DNA of 64,000 bases from Paracoccus tegillarcae (GTDB taxonomy: Bacteria > Pseudomonadota > Alphaproteobacteria > Rhodobacterales > Rhodobacteraceae): positions 2,191,001 through 2,255,000 of the forward strand of contig NZ_CP025408.1 in assembly GCF_002847305.1 (NCBI RefSeq), read 5' to 3'. The notes beneath the pieces are model-generated. The model saw only the letters and a list, made by a program, of their open reading frames with translations, ran no database searches and was not told where the DNA came from. The position numbers and the translations under genes are program-made. Below, in pieces: positions 36,892 to 46,091 of the stretch (the first letter of the stretch is position 1; each line of letters opens with the position of its first letter).

Positions 36892-38088
36892 CTAGTCGTT
36901 CCATCGCTGCCATCCGGTTTCATAATCCACACGGTCACACTGGGCAAATCTGGCCAGCCGCGCCAGTTGCGCCTCGATCCGGGCCAGCCGGTGTTTTGCC
37001 GGGCGGATGCCGGGCTCTAGCCACAGCGCGCTGACGACCAGGGTGCCCTCGGCCCGTTTGGCGCGGGCGTCAACCCTGCCGATCAGCCGGTCATCTTCGA
37101 GAATGGGAAAGACGTAATAGCCGAACTTGCGCTTCGCCTCGGGAACAAAGACCTCGATGCGATAGTGAAAACCGAACAGCCGCTCGGTTCGCTTGCGATC
37201 GCGCAGCGCCGGATCAAAGGGCGACAGAATGCGGATCCCGCGCGTCGCTGCATCGGCGCGAGGCTCAAGCCCCGGCCGGGCCAGAGAACGGCGGGTCGTG
37301 CCATCGGCGGATGCGATCTGGATCGGTTCCAGTTCGCCGCGGGCAAGCGCTGCCTTGACCCATGCCGCAGCCTCGTCAGGCTTGATGCGGCCCCAGAATG
37401 CGGCCAACTCGCTATGGGTGGCAAAGCCTAGCCGGTCCAGTGCCGCATTCGTGGCCCAGTCCATCGCGCGGGCATCAGTCATCGTGTCGCATGGGGGCAA
37501 GACGCGGTGCGTCAGGTCGTATAGCTTGGCAAAGCCATCGCGCCGGGTCACGGCAAGCTGCCCGGTCTGCCACAGGAATTCCAGCGCGGCCTTGGAGGGG
37601 TTCCAGTCCCACCAGCCGCCACTGCTGCGCTGTTCGTCCGGTCCGACATCGGTGCTGCCGGCGGGGCCGTGTTCGCGGATATGGGCAATGACCTGATCCA
37701 GCCGCGCTTCGAATTCCGGCCCATGCCAGGCCAGATATCGGGCGCGCAGCGAGGGCGCGTGGCGGTCGATTCTCCAGCGCCAATGCGGCAGAAACTCGGT
37801 CGGAATGACGGCGGCGTCATGGGTCCAGTGTTCAAAGAGGCTGCGGTCACGGTCGACCATCCGGCGCATCACCTGCGGGCGATAGGAGCGACGGCGCGAC
37901 CACAGGATCATGTCATGGGCGCGGGCGACGGTGTTGATGCTGTCGACCTGAACGAAACCGAGGCGATTGATCAGCGCCAGCAGATCTGCGCGCGTGGACG
38001 GGCCGGTTGGCGGCTCTGCCAGCGCATGCCGATCAAGGAAAATCTGGCGCGCCGTGGGGTTGTCAATCAGCCGTTGCATCGCGTCCAT
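36892..38088 (-). CDS. YcaQ-type winged-helix DNA glycosylase (COG3214)
   Basis: A 398-residue protein of the HTH_42/AlkZ-YcaQ family. E. coli YcaQ unhooks interstrand crosslinks; the catalytic Q-x-D motif is present as Q47-V-D49 in FVQVDSINTVARAH. Further marks are LFEHWTHDAAVIP (YcaQ has a matching YWAHEACFMP), GPAGSTDVG, GGWWDWNPSKAALEFLW and the C-terminal FHYRIEVFVPEAKRKFGYYVFPIL. Its ATG is one base after the 3' end of the tRNA gene, so its ribosome site would be inside the tRNA; an internal ATG at 38079 is also possible. The stop overlaps the start region of the MTAN gene. Confidence 0.85.
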   Translation of the reverse strand: MDAMQRLIDNPTARQIFLDRHALAEPPTGPSTRADLLALINRLGFVQVDSINTVARAHDMILWSRRRSYRPQVMRRMVDRDRSLFEHWTHDAAVIPTEFLPHWRWRIDRHAPSLRARYLAWHGPEFEARLDQVIAHIREHGPAGSTDVGPDEQRSSGGWWDWNPSKAALEFLWQTGQLAVTRRDGFAKLYDLTHRVLPPCDTMTDARAMDWATNAALDRLGFATHSELAAFWGRIKPDEAAAWVKAALARGELEPIQIASADGTTRRSLARPGLEPRADAATRGIRILSPFDPALRDRKRTERLFGFHYRIEVFVPEAKRKFGYYVFPILEDDRLIGRVDARAKRAEGTLVVSALWLEPGIRPAKHRLARIEAQLARLARFAQCDRVDYETGWQRWND

Positions 38089-38089
38089 C

Positions 38090-38175
38090 TGGTGCGGGCC
38101 GCGGGACTCGAACCCGCACGGGCTTGCGCCCCAGGGATTTTAAGTCCCATGCGTCTACCATTCCGCCACGCCCGC
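38090..38175 (-). tRNA. tRNA-Leu (anticodon UAA)
   Basis: Read on the minus strand, 86 bases fold as a type II tRNA: acceptor GCGGGCG, D arm with GGTAGACGC, anticodon loop CTTAAAA giving UAA, a long variable arm, T arm GCGGG-TTCGAGT-CCCGC and an encoded CCA at the 3' end. The acceptor base pair 7-66 is a G-G mismatch. UAA reads UUA/UUG codons, which are rare in such GC-rich DNA. Confidence 0.95.
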
Positions 38176-38246
38176 GTCGGGGTTTGGCTAGCCCGTGACG
38201 CCGCCGGTGGCAAGGTCAAGGCTGTAGATTTTGCGTCCCGCGACGG

Positions 38247-38295
38247 GCGGGGGGCCAGCCCCCCGCACCCCCCGGGATATTTGCATGAAGAAGAA
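38247..38295 (-). repeat. Post-stop intergenic repeat, copy B
   Basis: Read on the minus strand directly after the arginase TGA: TTCTTCTTCATGCAAATATC, then a GGGGGGTGC run, then a perfect 8-bp hairpin (GCGGGGGG at 38247-38254 with CCCCCCGC at 38259-38266). It matches copy A (16484-16535) almost base for base in its first 20 bases and has the same place, just behind a stop codon. Confidence 0.75.
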
Positions 38296-39216
38296 TCAGT
38301 AGCTGCGGGTTGGGCGGTCAAAGACCTTGCGGCCCATGAGGCTGCCGACGAGGTCGACCATCAGCTTGGCCGTGCGCCCGCGTTCGTCGAGGAAGGGGTT
38401 CAGCTCGACGAGATCGAGCGATGTGACGAGGCCGGATTCGTGCAGCAGCTCCATTACCAGATGTGCTTCGCGGAAGGTGGCGCCGCCGGGAACCGTGGTG
38501 CCGACTGCGGGGGCGATGGCCGGGTCGAGGAAATCGACATCGAGGCTGACATGCAGCAGGCCATTTGCGGCGCTGACGCGGTCGAGAAAGTCGCGCAGCG
38601 GTGCGACGATGCCCTGTTCGTCCAGCACGCGCATGTCATTCACGGTGATCTCGGTTTCCTGCATTGCCGCGTGCTCGGCCGGGTCGACGCTGCGGATGCC
38701 GAACATGCAGATGTTCTCGCCGGGGATCGGGGCGGGGAAGGGCGGGAACGGATCAAAGCCCGGGCGACCGGCGGCATAGGCCATTGGCGTGCCGTGGAGA
38801 TTGCCGGAGGTGGTGGTCGCCACCGTGTGGAAATCGCTATGGGCGTCAAGCCAGATGACGAATTGAGGCCGCCCGACGCGGGTTGCGTGGGACGCGACGC
38901 CGGCCACTGTGCCTAGGGCAAGCGAGTGATCGCCACCCATGAAGATCGGCATGCCATCGGGCAGGGCGTCCTGGGCTGCCTGCGACAGTGCCTTGGTCCA
39001 GGCGATGGTTTCGGGCAGGTGATGGACCGCCGGATTGTCACAGGTGTCGTCCGCCAAGGGCAGAAGGGTGACGTCGCCGCGATCTTCGGCGGTGTGACCG
39101 AGCGCTGTCAGCGTTCCAGCGAGGCCCGCCGTGCGGTAGGCCGCGGGGCCCATCAGGCAGCCGGGGCGTCTTTGGCCTTCGTCGACGGGCGCGCCGATCA
39201 GGATGCAATGGGTCAT
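38296..39216 (-). CDS. Arginase
   Basis: Manganese enzyme splitting arginine to ornithine and urea, 306 residues. Metal and active-site motifs are intact: IFMGGDHSLALG (H97), IWLDAHSDFHT (D124, H126, D128) and HVSLDVDFLDPAIAP, with LDLVELNPFLDERGRTA closing the fold. Agmatinase and formimidoylglutamase are relatives; the arginine-type ELNP and the order of motifs favour arginase. GAGGAC precedes the ATG at 39216. Only 10 bp separate it from metG upstream on the same strand, so the two are probably co-transcribed; it is followed by the post-stop repeat. Confidence 0.9.
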   Translation of the reverse strand: MTHCILIGAPVDEGQRRPGCLMGPAAYRTAGLAGTLTALGHTAEDRGDVTLLPLADDTCDNPAVHHLPETIAWTKALSQAAQDALPDGMPIFMGGDHSLALGTVAGVASHATRVGRPQFVIWLDAHSDFHTVATTTSGNLHGTPMAYAAGRPGFDPFPPFPAPIPGENICMFGIRSVDPAEHAAMQETEITVNDMRVLDEQGIVAPLRDFLDRVSAANGLLHVSLDVDFLDPAIAPAVGTTVPGGATFREAHLVMELLHESGLVTSLDLVELNPFLDERGRTAKLMVDLVGSLMGRKVFDRPTRSY

Positions 39217-39226
39217 CGGGTCCTCG

Positions 39227-40933
39227 TTAGCTGCGCGTGCCGTTGAAGCGTTCTTCCCATTCGGCGCGCTGGTCGTCGGTGATCTTGGCGAAGAGATTGT
39301 CGGGTGTGGTAAAGGCATGACCCGGCGGCAAGGTGGTCAGCGCCTGTTGGACGTCGTCGGGCCACGTATCGTCGGCGTTCATTGCGTTGGCCATGGCCTT
39401 GGCGCTGAAGGGGATGAAAGGGGACGACAGCACGGCGTAGAGGCGGATCAGGTTCAACCCCAGCCGCACCTGCATCGCGGCCTTTTCCGGTTCGGTCTTG
39501 AACGTGGCCCAGGGCGCCGCGTTTTGCAGATATTCGTTGCCCAGCACCCAGATTGCGCGCAGTTCGGCGGCGGATTTGCGCACCTCCATCGCCTGCATAT
39601 GGCCCTCATAGGCGCGGATGCGGGCCGTCATTGCGCCGATCAGCGCCGTTTCTGCCGGTCCGTATTCGCCGCCCTCGGGCACCGTTTCACCGAATTTGGA
39701 TCGGCAGAACTTGGTGATGCGGCTGACGAAATTGCCCAGCACATCGGCCAGATCCTTGTTCACGGATTGCTGGAAGTTATCCCATGTGAATTCGCTGTCG
39801 CCGGATTCGGGGGCGTGGCTGAGCAACCACCAGCGCCAGTAATCCGCCGGCAGGATTTCCAACGCGTCATCCATGAACACGCCGCGACCCTGGCTGGTGC
39901 TGAACTGCCCGCCATCATAGGTCAGGTAGTTGAAGGATTTGATGTAATCGACCAGCTTCCAGGGTTCGTCCGAGCCGATGATCGTGGCCGGGAAAGACAG
40001 GGTGTGGAAGGGCACGTTATCCTTGCCCATGAACTGGGTATAGGTCACGTCGCCCGCGCCCTTGTCGGTCCGCCACCAGCTTTCCCAGTCACCGCCATTG
40101 CTGTCAGCCCATTCGGCGGTAGCGCCGATATATTCGATGGGCGCGTCGAACCAGACATAGAAGACCTTGCCCTCCATCCCCGGCCAGTCCTGATCGCCGC
40201 GCTTGACCGGCACGCCCCAGTCGAGATCGCGGGTGATGCCACGGTCCTGCAGGCCATCACCGTCGTTCAGCCATTTTTTCGCGATCGAGGTGGTCAGGAT
40301 CGGCCAGTCGTTCTTGCCGTCGATCCACGTGGCGATGTCACCCTTTAGCGTGGACTGGCGCAGGTACAGGTGTTTTGTCTCGCGCACTTCGAGGTTGGTG
40401 CTGCCGCTGATGGCGCTGCGCGGGTCGATCAGATCGGTTGGATCCAACTGCTTGGTGCAGTTCTCGCATTGATCGCCACGGGCGCGGTCATAACCGCAAT
40501 TCGGGCAGGTGCCCTCGATATAGCGGTCGGGCAGAAAGCGGCCATCGTCGATGGAATAGACCTGCCGCTCGCTGACTTCGCGGATCAGGTCATTATCGGC
40601 AAGGCGGCCTGCGAAATGCTGCGTCAGAGCGCGGTTCTGATCGCTGGACGACCGCCCGTAGTGATCGAATGACAGACCAAAGCCGCGCGCCAGTTCCGAC
40701 TGGACGCCGTGCATGCGTGCACAATATTCGGCCACTGGCTCTCCCGTCCTGGCGGCGGCAAGCTCGGCCGGGGTGCCATGTTCGTCGGTGGCGCAGATGA
40801 ACATCACCTCGTGGCCGCGTGCGCGCAGGTAGCGCGCAAACAGATCCGCCGGCAATTGCGAGCCGACGAGATTGCCCAGATGCTTGATGCCGTTGATGTA
40901 GGGCAGGGCAGAGGTAATGAGGTGGCGGGCCAT
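39227..40933 (-). CDS. metG: Methionyl-tRNA synthetase
   Basis: Class I aminoacyl-tRNA synthetase that charges tRNA-Met, 568 residues. The HIGH-like signature is in [14 protein letters not shown], the zinc-binding four cysteines are in [17 protein letters not shown], and an anticodon-binding helical domain follows (about 400-540). The KMSKS-like loop reads QFSTS within [15 protein letters not shown], so both lysines of the canonical motif are absent. No C-terminal dimerisation domain is present. The ATG at 40933 opens the Rossmann domain; upstream codons to 41152 are non-conserved. Confidence 0.95.
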   Translation of the reverse strand: MARHLITSALPYINGIKHLGNLVGSQLPADLFARYLRARGHEVMFICATDEHGTPAELAAARTGEPVAEYCARMHGVQSELARGFGLSFDHYGRSSSDQNRALTQHFAGRLADNDLIREVSERQVYSIDDGRFLPDRYIEGTCPNCGYDRARGDQCENCTKQLDPTDLIDPRSAISGSTNLEVRETKHLYLRQSTLKGDIATWIDGKNDWPILTTSIAKKWLNDGDGLQDRGITRDLDWGVPVKRGDQDWPGMEGKVFYVWFDAPIEYIGATAEWADSNGGDWESWWRTDKGAGDVTYTQFMGKDNVPFHTLSFPATIIGSDEPWKLVDYIKSFNYLTYDGGQFSTSQGRGVFMDDALEILPADYWRWWLLSHAPESGDSEFTWDNFQQSVNKDLADVLGNFVSRITKFCRSKFGETVPEGGEYGPAETALIGAMTARIRAYEGHMQAMEVRKSAAELRAIWVLGNEYLQNAAPWATFKTEPEKAAMQVRLGLNLIRLYAVLSSPFIPFSAKAMANAMNADDTWPDDVQQALTTLPPGHAFTTPDNLFAKITDDQRAEWEERFNGTRS

Positions 40934-41145
40934 TTGCGTGCGTCCTTTGTGTCCGCGCCTGTCTAGCCGCGATGTGGGGCGAATTAAAGGCTGCCGGTGA
41001 GGCTTTGTCCTGCGATCCCGAAGGCGGCACAAACACGAGGCGTCGCCCCGAGTTTTGACATCCGGATTTGCGCTGGCCTTGTGCAGCGGTGAGGCGTCGT
41101 TATCATCGGCCGTACACGGGTGAACGGTAGGATTGGGGTGAAGCC

Positions 41146-42075
41146 ATGGCAAATCATGGAGGGTCGTCCAAGGTCGTTTATACTGCGCTTGCAGGCAATC
41201 TTGCCATTGCGGTCACCAAATATGCGGCGGCCTTTTATTCCGGTTCTTCCTCGATGTTGTCCGAGGCCATCCATTCGACGGTGGACACCGGCAACGAGCT
41301 TTTGCTGCTCTACGGGATGAAGCGATCCAAGAGGCCGGACGATCCGCGCTATCCTCTGGGCAACGGGCGCGAGATCTATTTCTGGTCCTTCATCGTGGCG
41401 CTGATGATCTTTGCGATGGGGGCGGCTGTTTCGACCTATCAGGGCGTGCTGCATATCCTGACCCCGGAAGAGGCCACGAACCACACGATCACCTATATCG
41501 TTCTGGGTCTGTCCTTTGTGTTCGAGTTCATCACCTGGCGTGTGGCGCTGCGCAACCTGCGGGCCGACAATCCCGGCCTGCCTGCCCTCAAGGCGGCCAG
41601 ACGGTCCAAGGACCCCGCGACGTTCACGGTCTTGCTGGAGGATTCAGCGGCGCTTGTGGGGCTGATCCTGGCCTTCGTCTTTATCCTTATTGCTCAGGCA
41701 ACCGGAGATGCGCGGTGGGATGGCGTCGGGTCGATCTGTATCGGGCTGGTGCTGGCGGCGACGTCTTTCTTTCTCGCACGGGAATCGAAATCCCTGCTGA
41801 TGGGCGAAAGGGCGCTGCCCGAAACGGAACAGGAGCTACGCAATCTGATCGGTGCCGTGGACAAGGTCGAGGGCGTTCAGGGGATCCAGACCCTGCAACT
41901 TGGTCCCGAAGAGGTGCTGCTGTTCGCCCGGGTCGATTTTCAGGACCAGTTGGACACCGTCCAGATCGCAGAGGCCATCGACCGCATCGAGCGGCTGGTG
42001 AAAGAAAATGATCCGCAGGTCAGCAAAGTCGTGATCGAGCCGGCCTCTGCTTTGCCGCATTCCGCAACAGGCTGA
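41146..42075 (+). CDS. Cation diffusion facilitator family transporter
   Basis: Inner-membrane divalent-cation efflux protein (309 residues), with about six helices and a C-terminal cytoplasmic domain. The metal-site helices carry [21 protein letters not shown] (H and D as in CDF) and [14 protein letters not shown] (D in place of the second site). The loop [26 protein letters not shown] resembles the ZNT9-like group. Metal is likely zinc, manganese or iron. It is divergent from metG, from which a 212-bp spacer separates it. Confidence 0.85.
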   Translation: MANHGGSSKVVYTALAGNLAIAVTKYAAAFYSGSSSMLSEAIHSTVDTGNELLLLYGMKRSKRPDDPRYPLGNGREIYFWSFIVALMIFAMGAAVSTYQGVLHILTPEEATNHTITYIVLGLSFVFEFITWRVALRNLRADNPGLPALKAARRSKDPATFTVLLEDSAALVGLILAFVFILIAQATGDARWDGVGSICIGLVLAATSFFLARESKSLLMGERALPETEQELRNLIGAVDKVEGVQGIQTLQLGPEEVLLFARVDFQDQLDTVQIAEAIDRIERLVKENDPQVSKVVIEPASALPHSATG

Positions 42076-42102
42076 GGCGCCGTTTGCGGGACAACTGCCC
42101 GC

Positions 42103-42810
42103 TCAGGGCTTTTGCCATTCCATCAGGTGAAAAAATGGCACCCGCTTACACCGCTCGACCTTGTCCGGATCGCCGCCTGTGGGGGCCGGTTCCTCGAAAT
42201 GCGTCAGCCGCAGGCCAGCATTCAGCAGCAATTCCATATAGCGGCCAAAGGGGCGGTGCCAGTTGCGGATGTGGATCTCGCCCCAACTGACCCATTCGGC
42301 GCGCTCATCGAGATAGTTGTCCAGCGCGAAATACTTTGACCCATCCTCGCGCCTGCGCCAGCCGCCGGCGGTGTTGAAGCTGTTCAGATTGGCGACCAGC
42401 AGCGTGCCGCCCGGGCGCAGGACGCGCGCGATTTCGGTGGTCGCGGCGTCGATGCCGTCAATGTCGATCAGCGTCAGATAGGCGACCGCCAGATCAAAGC
42501 TGTCGGCGTCAAAGGGCAGCGCCTCGGCACTGGCGTCCAGATACAGCCCGGCAGGATCGCGCGCCTCGGCGGTCTGGCGCAGTTCCTTCGTGGGTTCGAT
42601 CCCGGTGACCTTGATGTCCTCGGCTGCCAGCATCCGGCAAAAGCGCCCCTCGCCGCAGCCGATATCCAGCGCGTTCTGAAACCCGCGTCCGCGGATGCGG
42701 GCCATCATCGGATCGTCCAGCACGTGCAGGCGTGAGAAATCGCCATGCTCGCCCATATCGGCAATCCAGCCGCGAGCAGAGGCCTCCCATCCGTTATCGG
42801 GGTTGTTCAT
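42103..42810 (-). CDS. SAM-dependent methyltransferase, class I
   Basis: A 235-residue methyltransferase-like protein. The SAM site is ALDIGCGEGRFCRMLAAE, followed by acidic GIEPTKE and the catalytic-area DLAVAYLTLIDIDG; ARVLRPGGTLLVAN is motif II/III. UbiE- and Methyltransf_11-like proteins have the same form; target not predictable. The start at 42810 has GAGGTG upstream. It lies tail to tail with the CDF gene, whose stop is 27 bp away. Confidence 0.8.
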   Translation of the reverse strand: MNNPDNGWEASARGWIADMGEHGDFSRLHVLDDPMMARIRGRGFQNALDIGCGEGRFCRMLAAEDIKVTGIEPTKELRQTAEARDPAGLYLDASAEALPFDADSFDLAVAYLTLIDIDGIDAATTEIARVLRPGGTLLVANLNSFNTAGGWRRREDGSKYFALDNYLDERAEWVSWGEIHIRNWHRPFGRYMELLLNAGLRLTHFEEPAPTGGDPDKVERCKRVPFFHLMEWQKP

Positions 42811-42993
42811 CTGGCACCTCGTCGGCCCGATCGGGGCATACAATCTGGTGGCTTATAGGGCTTTCGATGCAGATATGACAGCGCTGCTGTCGCAATCGCG
42901 GGCTGATCGGGCAGGGCGCGGCACTGCGTGCTTTACCTTGGCCGGTTTCACCACTAACGGGTCGGCTGTAGTTTTCATCAGGGCAGTTTCACC

Positions 42994-44040
42994 ATGCAAT
43001 CGCGCGTTACCCATCAGGTCCGTTTCACGGGCGATGCCAGGACCTATTTCGGCATCTGGATCGTCAACCTTCTGCTGTCGATCGTCACGCTCGGGATCTA
43101 TTCGGCCTGGGCCAAGGTGCGCACCGCGCGCTATTTTTCGCAGAACACGCTGATAGACGAGCGCCGCTTTGATTATCATGCGACGGGCCGGCAAATCCTG
43201 ATCGGGCGGATCATCGTGATCCTGGGGATCATTGTTCTCTCCATTCCGCTGCTCAACTTTGTGGCAATCCTTGCGCTGTTGTTCGCGCTGCCCTGGCTGT
43301 TGAACCGCTCGCTTGCGTTCAATGCGCGGATGACCAGCTTTTCCGGACTGCGTTTCGGCTTTGACGGTCGCTACGGCCGGTCTTTTCTGGTGTTCATGCT
43401 GTATCCGTTCCTGGCGGCCCTGACGCTGTTTCTGGCCTATCCGTTCGCGGTACGGGCCAAGCATCGCTATGTCGTCGGCGCCCATCGCTTTGGGACCGCA
43501 CGTTTCGGTTTCGATGGCCCGATCGGGCCGTTCTACAAGGCGATGCTGTACGCCATTCTCTGGTCGGTAGGGATCATCATCGTGGGCTTCTTTGCCCTTG
43601 GCGGGATGACGCTGTTGCAAGATTTGTTCCTGACGGTGCAATACGGTGTCGAACCGCCGTCTTCCATGTTTATCCGCATGATGCTGATGTATGTGCTGCT
43701 GATCGTTGCCATCCTGCCCGGCGCCTTCATCTATCAGGCCTACCTGCGCAATACCGTCTATTCGAACATGTCGCTGGAAGGCGGTCATCGCTTTGTCTCG
43801 ACCGTCTCGCCGATGCAGTTGATGTGGATCGCCCTGTCCAATGCGGTTGTCACCGTGCTGACGCTGGCGCTGATGTATCCATGGGCCCGAATTCGGATGG
43901 CGCGCTATATGGCCGCCTCGACCAAGATGATCGCGGCCGGTCCGCTGGACGACTTTATCGGTCGCGAAGAAAGCCGGGTAACTGCAATCGGTGACGCCTA
44001 TACCGATATCGAAGGCATCGATCTTGGCCTGGCGATCTGA
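42994..44040 (+). CDS. DUF898 family membrane protein (YjgN-like)
   Basis: An integral membrane protein of 348 residues with about eight helices and the DUF898 hallmark at its start: RFTGDARTYFGIWIVNLLLSIVTLGIYSAWAKVRTARYF; a similar segment comes in the middle (FDGPIGPFYKAMLYAILWSVG) and near the end (TLALMYPWARIRMARYM). The three repeats are the family pattern; function unknown. The downstream M48 gene begins within its last codons, suggesting the two proteins act together in envelope quality control (inference). Confidence 0.85.
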   Translation: MQSRVTHQVRFTGDARTYFGIWIVNLLLSIVTLGIYSAWAKVRTARYFSQNTLIDERRFDYHATGRQILIGRIIVILGIIVLSIPLLNFVAILALLFALPWLLNRSLAFNARMTSFSGLRFGFDGRYGRSFLVFMLYPFLAALTLFLAYPFAVRAKHRYVVGAHRFGTARFGFDGPIGPFYKAMLYAILWSVGIIIVGFFALGGMTLLQDLFLTVQYGVEPPSSMFIRMMLMYVLLIVAILPGAFIYQAYLRNTVYSNMSLEGGHRFVSTVSPMQLMWIALSNAVVTVLTLALMYPWARIRMARYMAASTKMIAAGPLDDFIGREESRVTAIGDAYTDIEGIDLGLAI

Positions 44041-45058
44041 GACCGAAGGCCGCGCCGCAGGCTCTGCCTTTGCGGCGCGCAGCTCTTGTAAGATCCCTGC
44101 GCAATTGGTCTGGCAGGGGCGCATCGCGCGCTTGCTGGATGCGCAAGGGGTGACGCTGATTCTGGGCGAGGTTGGCCAGATAGATCATATGCCCGGCGGT
44201 CCGGCGCAGGTGCATCTGCCCGATGGCTGGCAGTTCGAGGCCACGCGCGCCGCCGATCTGGACAGCCTGACCGCGCCGCGTCCCGGCGCAGGGCTGAGCA
44301 GGCTGGAGGCGTTTCATCCACGTCTGGTCGCCTTCATCAGCGCCTGTCTGATTGCGGCTTTCGTGGTCTGGCGTTGGGGGCTGGATCTGATCGTTGCAAT
44401 CGCGATGGCGGTGACCCCAGAGCCGCCGGTGCGGGCGATGGACAGCAGCAATATGGTGCTGATCAATCGCCTGATGGCCGATGAGAGCCAGATACCCGCG
44501 GACCGTCAGGCCCAGGTGCAGGCGATCTTCGAGGGGCTGATCGCCGAGGCCCCGGCGGCGCCCTGGGGCGAATACCGCCTGTTGTTTCGCGACATGCCAG
44601 AGGTCGGGCCGAACGCCTTTGCCATGCCGGCGGGCACGATCCTGGTGACCGATCAACTGTTGCAGGATTTTCCGGATGACGACGTCATCGCCGGCGTGCT
44701 GGGGCATGAACTGGCCCATGTCCATGGACGCCATGTGCTGCGCCAACTTTATCGTGCTGGCAGCAGCTATCTGCTGATCACCCTGATCGTTGGTGATCCG
44801 GGTCCGTTCCTGCAGGACATGCTGCGAGAGGGCAACGCGCTGATGTCGCTGTCCTATTCACGCGATCAGGAAGGTCAGGCCGACCGGCTTGGCATCGCGA
44901 CGGCAGAGGCTGCGGGTTATGATGGCGCCGCGCTGGCCACCTTTTTCGAGACGCTGCAACAGGGCGAAGGCGATGGCGGCCCCGAATGGTTCTCGACCCA
45001 TCCCGGCATGGAGGATCGCGTGCGCCAGATCCGCGAGGTGGCAGGGCCTCGCGATTGA
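44024..45058 (+). CDS. M48 family membrane metalloprotease
   Basis: Zinc endopeptidase of about 344 residues. HExxH is VLGHELAHVHGRHV and the third ligand glutamate lies in YSRDQEGQADRLG; a PEWFSTHPGMEDRVRQI segment closes the domain as in HtpX/LoiP-type proteases. An N-terminal domain of about 90 residues (DGWQFEATRAADLD) precedes one transmembrane helix (LVAFISACLIAAFVVWRWGL). The start is uncertain: TTG at 44024, behind GAAGG, overlaps the DUF898 gene by 17 bp; GTG at 43991 would overlap by 50. Probable role: removal of damaged envelope proteins. Confidence 0.82.
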   Translation: MAWRSETEGRAAGSAFAARSSCKIPAQLVWQGRIARLLDAQGVTLILGEVGQIDHMPGGPAQVHLPDGWQFEATRAADLDSLTAPRPGAGLSRLEAFHPRLVAFISACLIAAFVVWRWGLDLIVAIAMAVTPEPPVRAMDSSNMVLINRLMADESQIPADRQAQVQAIFEGLIAEAPAAPWGEYRLLFRDMPEVGPNAFAMPAGTILVTDQLLQDFPDDDVIAGVLGHELAHVHGRHVLRQLYRAGSSYLLITLIVGDPGPFLQDMLREGNALMSLSYSRDQEGQADRLGIATAEAAGYDGAALATFFETLQQGEGDGGPEWFSTHPGMEDRVRQIREVAGPRD

Positions 45059-45112
45059 GACCGTGGCGCATGGGGGCTTGCTGTTGTTCCGGCCTGCGGG
45101 CAGCCTGCCAGC

Positions 45113-46078
45113 ATGATACCCGAATCCCTTGTGACATTTGCTGGCAGCTTTCTGGATCGCGCCGACCGGTTGCGCAGTGACGCCGGTTGGATCGCGGCGG
45201 CGCTGGCGGACCCGGCCAGCCGCGTCTCACCCTTCTGGCGCGGCAAGCCGCTGTTCGATCTGACCGAGGGCGGGCCTCGCCTGGCCTGGTTGTCCACCAC
45301 CGAACCACTGATCGCGGATTGCCCCGAGCCGATGGTGTTCATGGGGCTGGACGATGACGGCACGGCGCATTTCGCAGCCGATGTGTCCTATATTGCGCCG
45401 CCCGATGAAAGCCCGGCGGAATTCGTCGACCGCCGCACGCTGGATCTGTCGCAGACCCGCAAGTTCATCGACCTGCGCGCCAGCATGGGCGACATCGACC
45501 ACCGTGATGCGGGCATTGCGGCGGCGGCCAAGGGCATCTTTGAATGGCGGCTGACGCATGGGTTCTGCGCCAATTGCGGCGCGCAGAACGTCGTGACCCA
45601 TGCCGGCTGGCGGTTTGACTGTCCGTCCTGCGGGCGTCAGCATTTCCCGCGCACCGATCCGGTTGTCATCATGCTTGTGCTGGATGGCGACCGTGTGCTG
45701 ATGGGGCGCAATGCCAACTGGGACCCAAAGATGTATTCGCTGCTGGCCGGCTTTATGGAGCCGGGCGAAACCATCGAAGAGGCCGTGCGCCGCGAGGTTG
45801 TCGAAGAGGCGGGATTGATCGTGGGCGAAGTGCGCTATGTCACCTCGCAGCCCTGGCCCTTTCCCGCATCGCTGATGATCGGCTGCTCGGGACGGGCTGA
45901 GACGACCGAGATCACCATCGACCCGGCAGAGTTGGAGAATGCAATCTGGGTCCCCAAATCCGAGATCGCCGAGGCGCTGGAGGGACGGCATGACCACATC
46001 GCGCCCGCGCGCAAGGGCGCGGTGGCACAGGTGATCCTGCGGGCCTGGGTTGACGGTCTGGTCGCCGGTTTCGACTAA
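45113..46078 (+). CDS. nudC: NADH pyrophosphatase NudC
   Basis: Nudix hydrolase of 321 residues that splits NADH and removes NAD caps from RNA. A zinc ribbon is present (CANCGAQNVVTHAGWRFDCPSCG), followed by the Nudix box GFMEPGETIEEAVRREVVEEAG and the NudC-specific SQPWPFPASLM. The N-terminal domain is poorly conserved, as in relatives. It is 54 bp after the M48 gene on the same strand. Confidence 0.95.
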   Translation: MIPESLVTFAGSFLDRADRLRSDAGWIAAALADPASRVSPFWRGKPLFDLTEGGPRLAWLSTTEPLIADCPEPMVFMGLDDDGTAHFAADVSYIAPPDESPAEFVDRRTLDLSQTRKFIDLRASMGDIDHRDAGIAAAAKGIFEWRLTHGFCANCGAQNVVTHAGWRFDCPSCGRQHFPRTDPVVIMLVLDGDRVLMGRNANWDPKMYSLLAGFMEPGETIEEAVRREVVEEAGLIVGEVRYVTSQPWPFPASLMIGCSGRAETTEITIDPAELENAIWVPKSEIAEALEGRHDHIAPARKGAVAQVILRAWVDGLVAGFD

Positions 46079-46091
46079 GCGTCCGCGCGGC

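Noticed and set aside
36904..36904. Alternative start for the MTAN gene
   Set aside because: It would overlap the glycosylase stop by 13 bp; the conserved family segment begins right after 36880.
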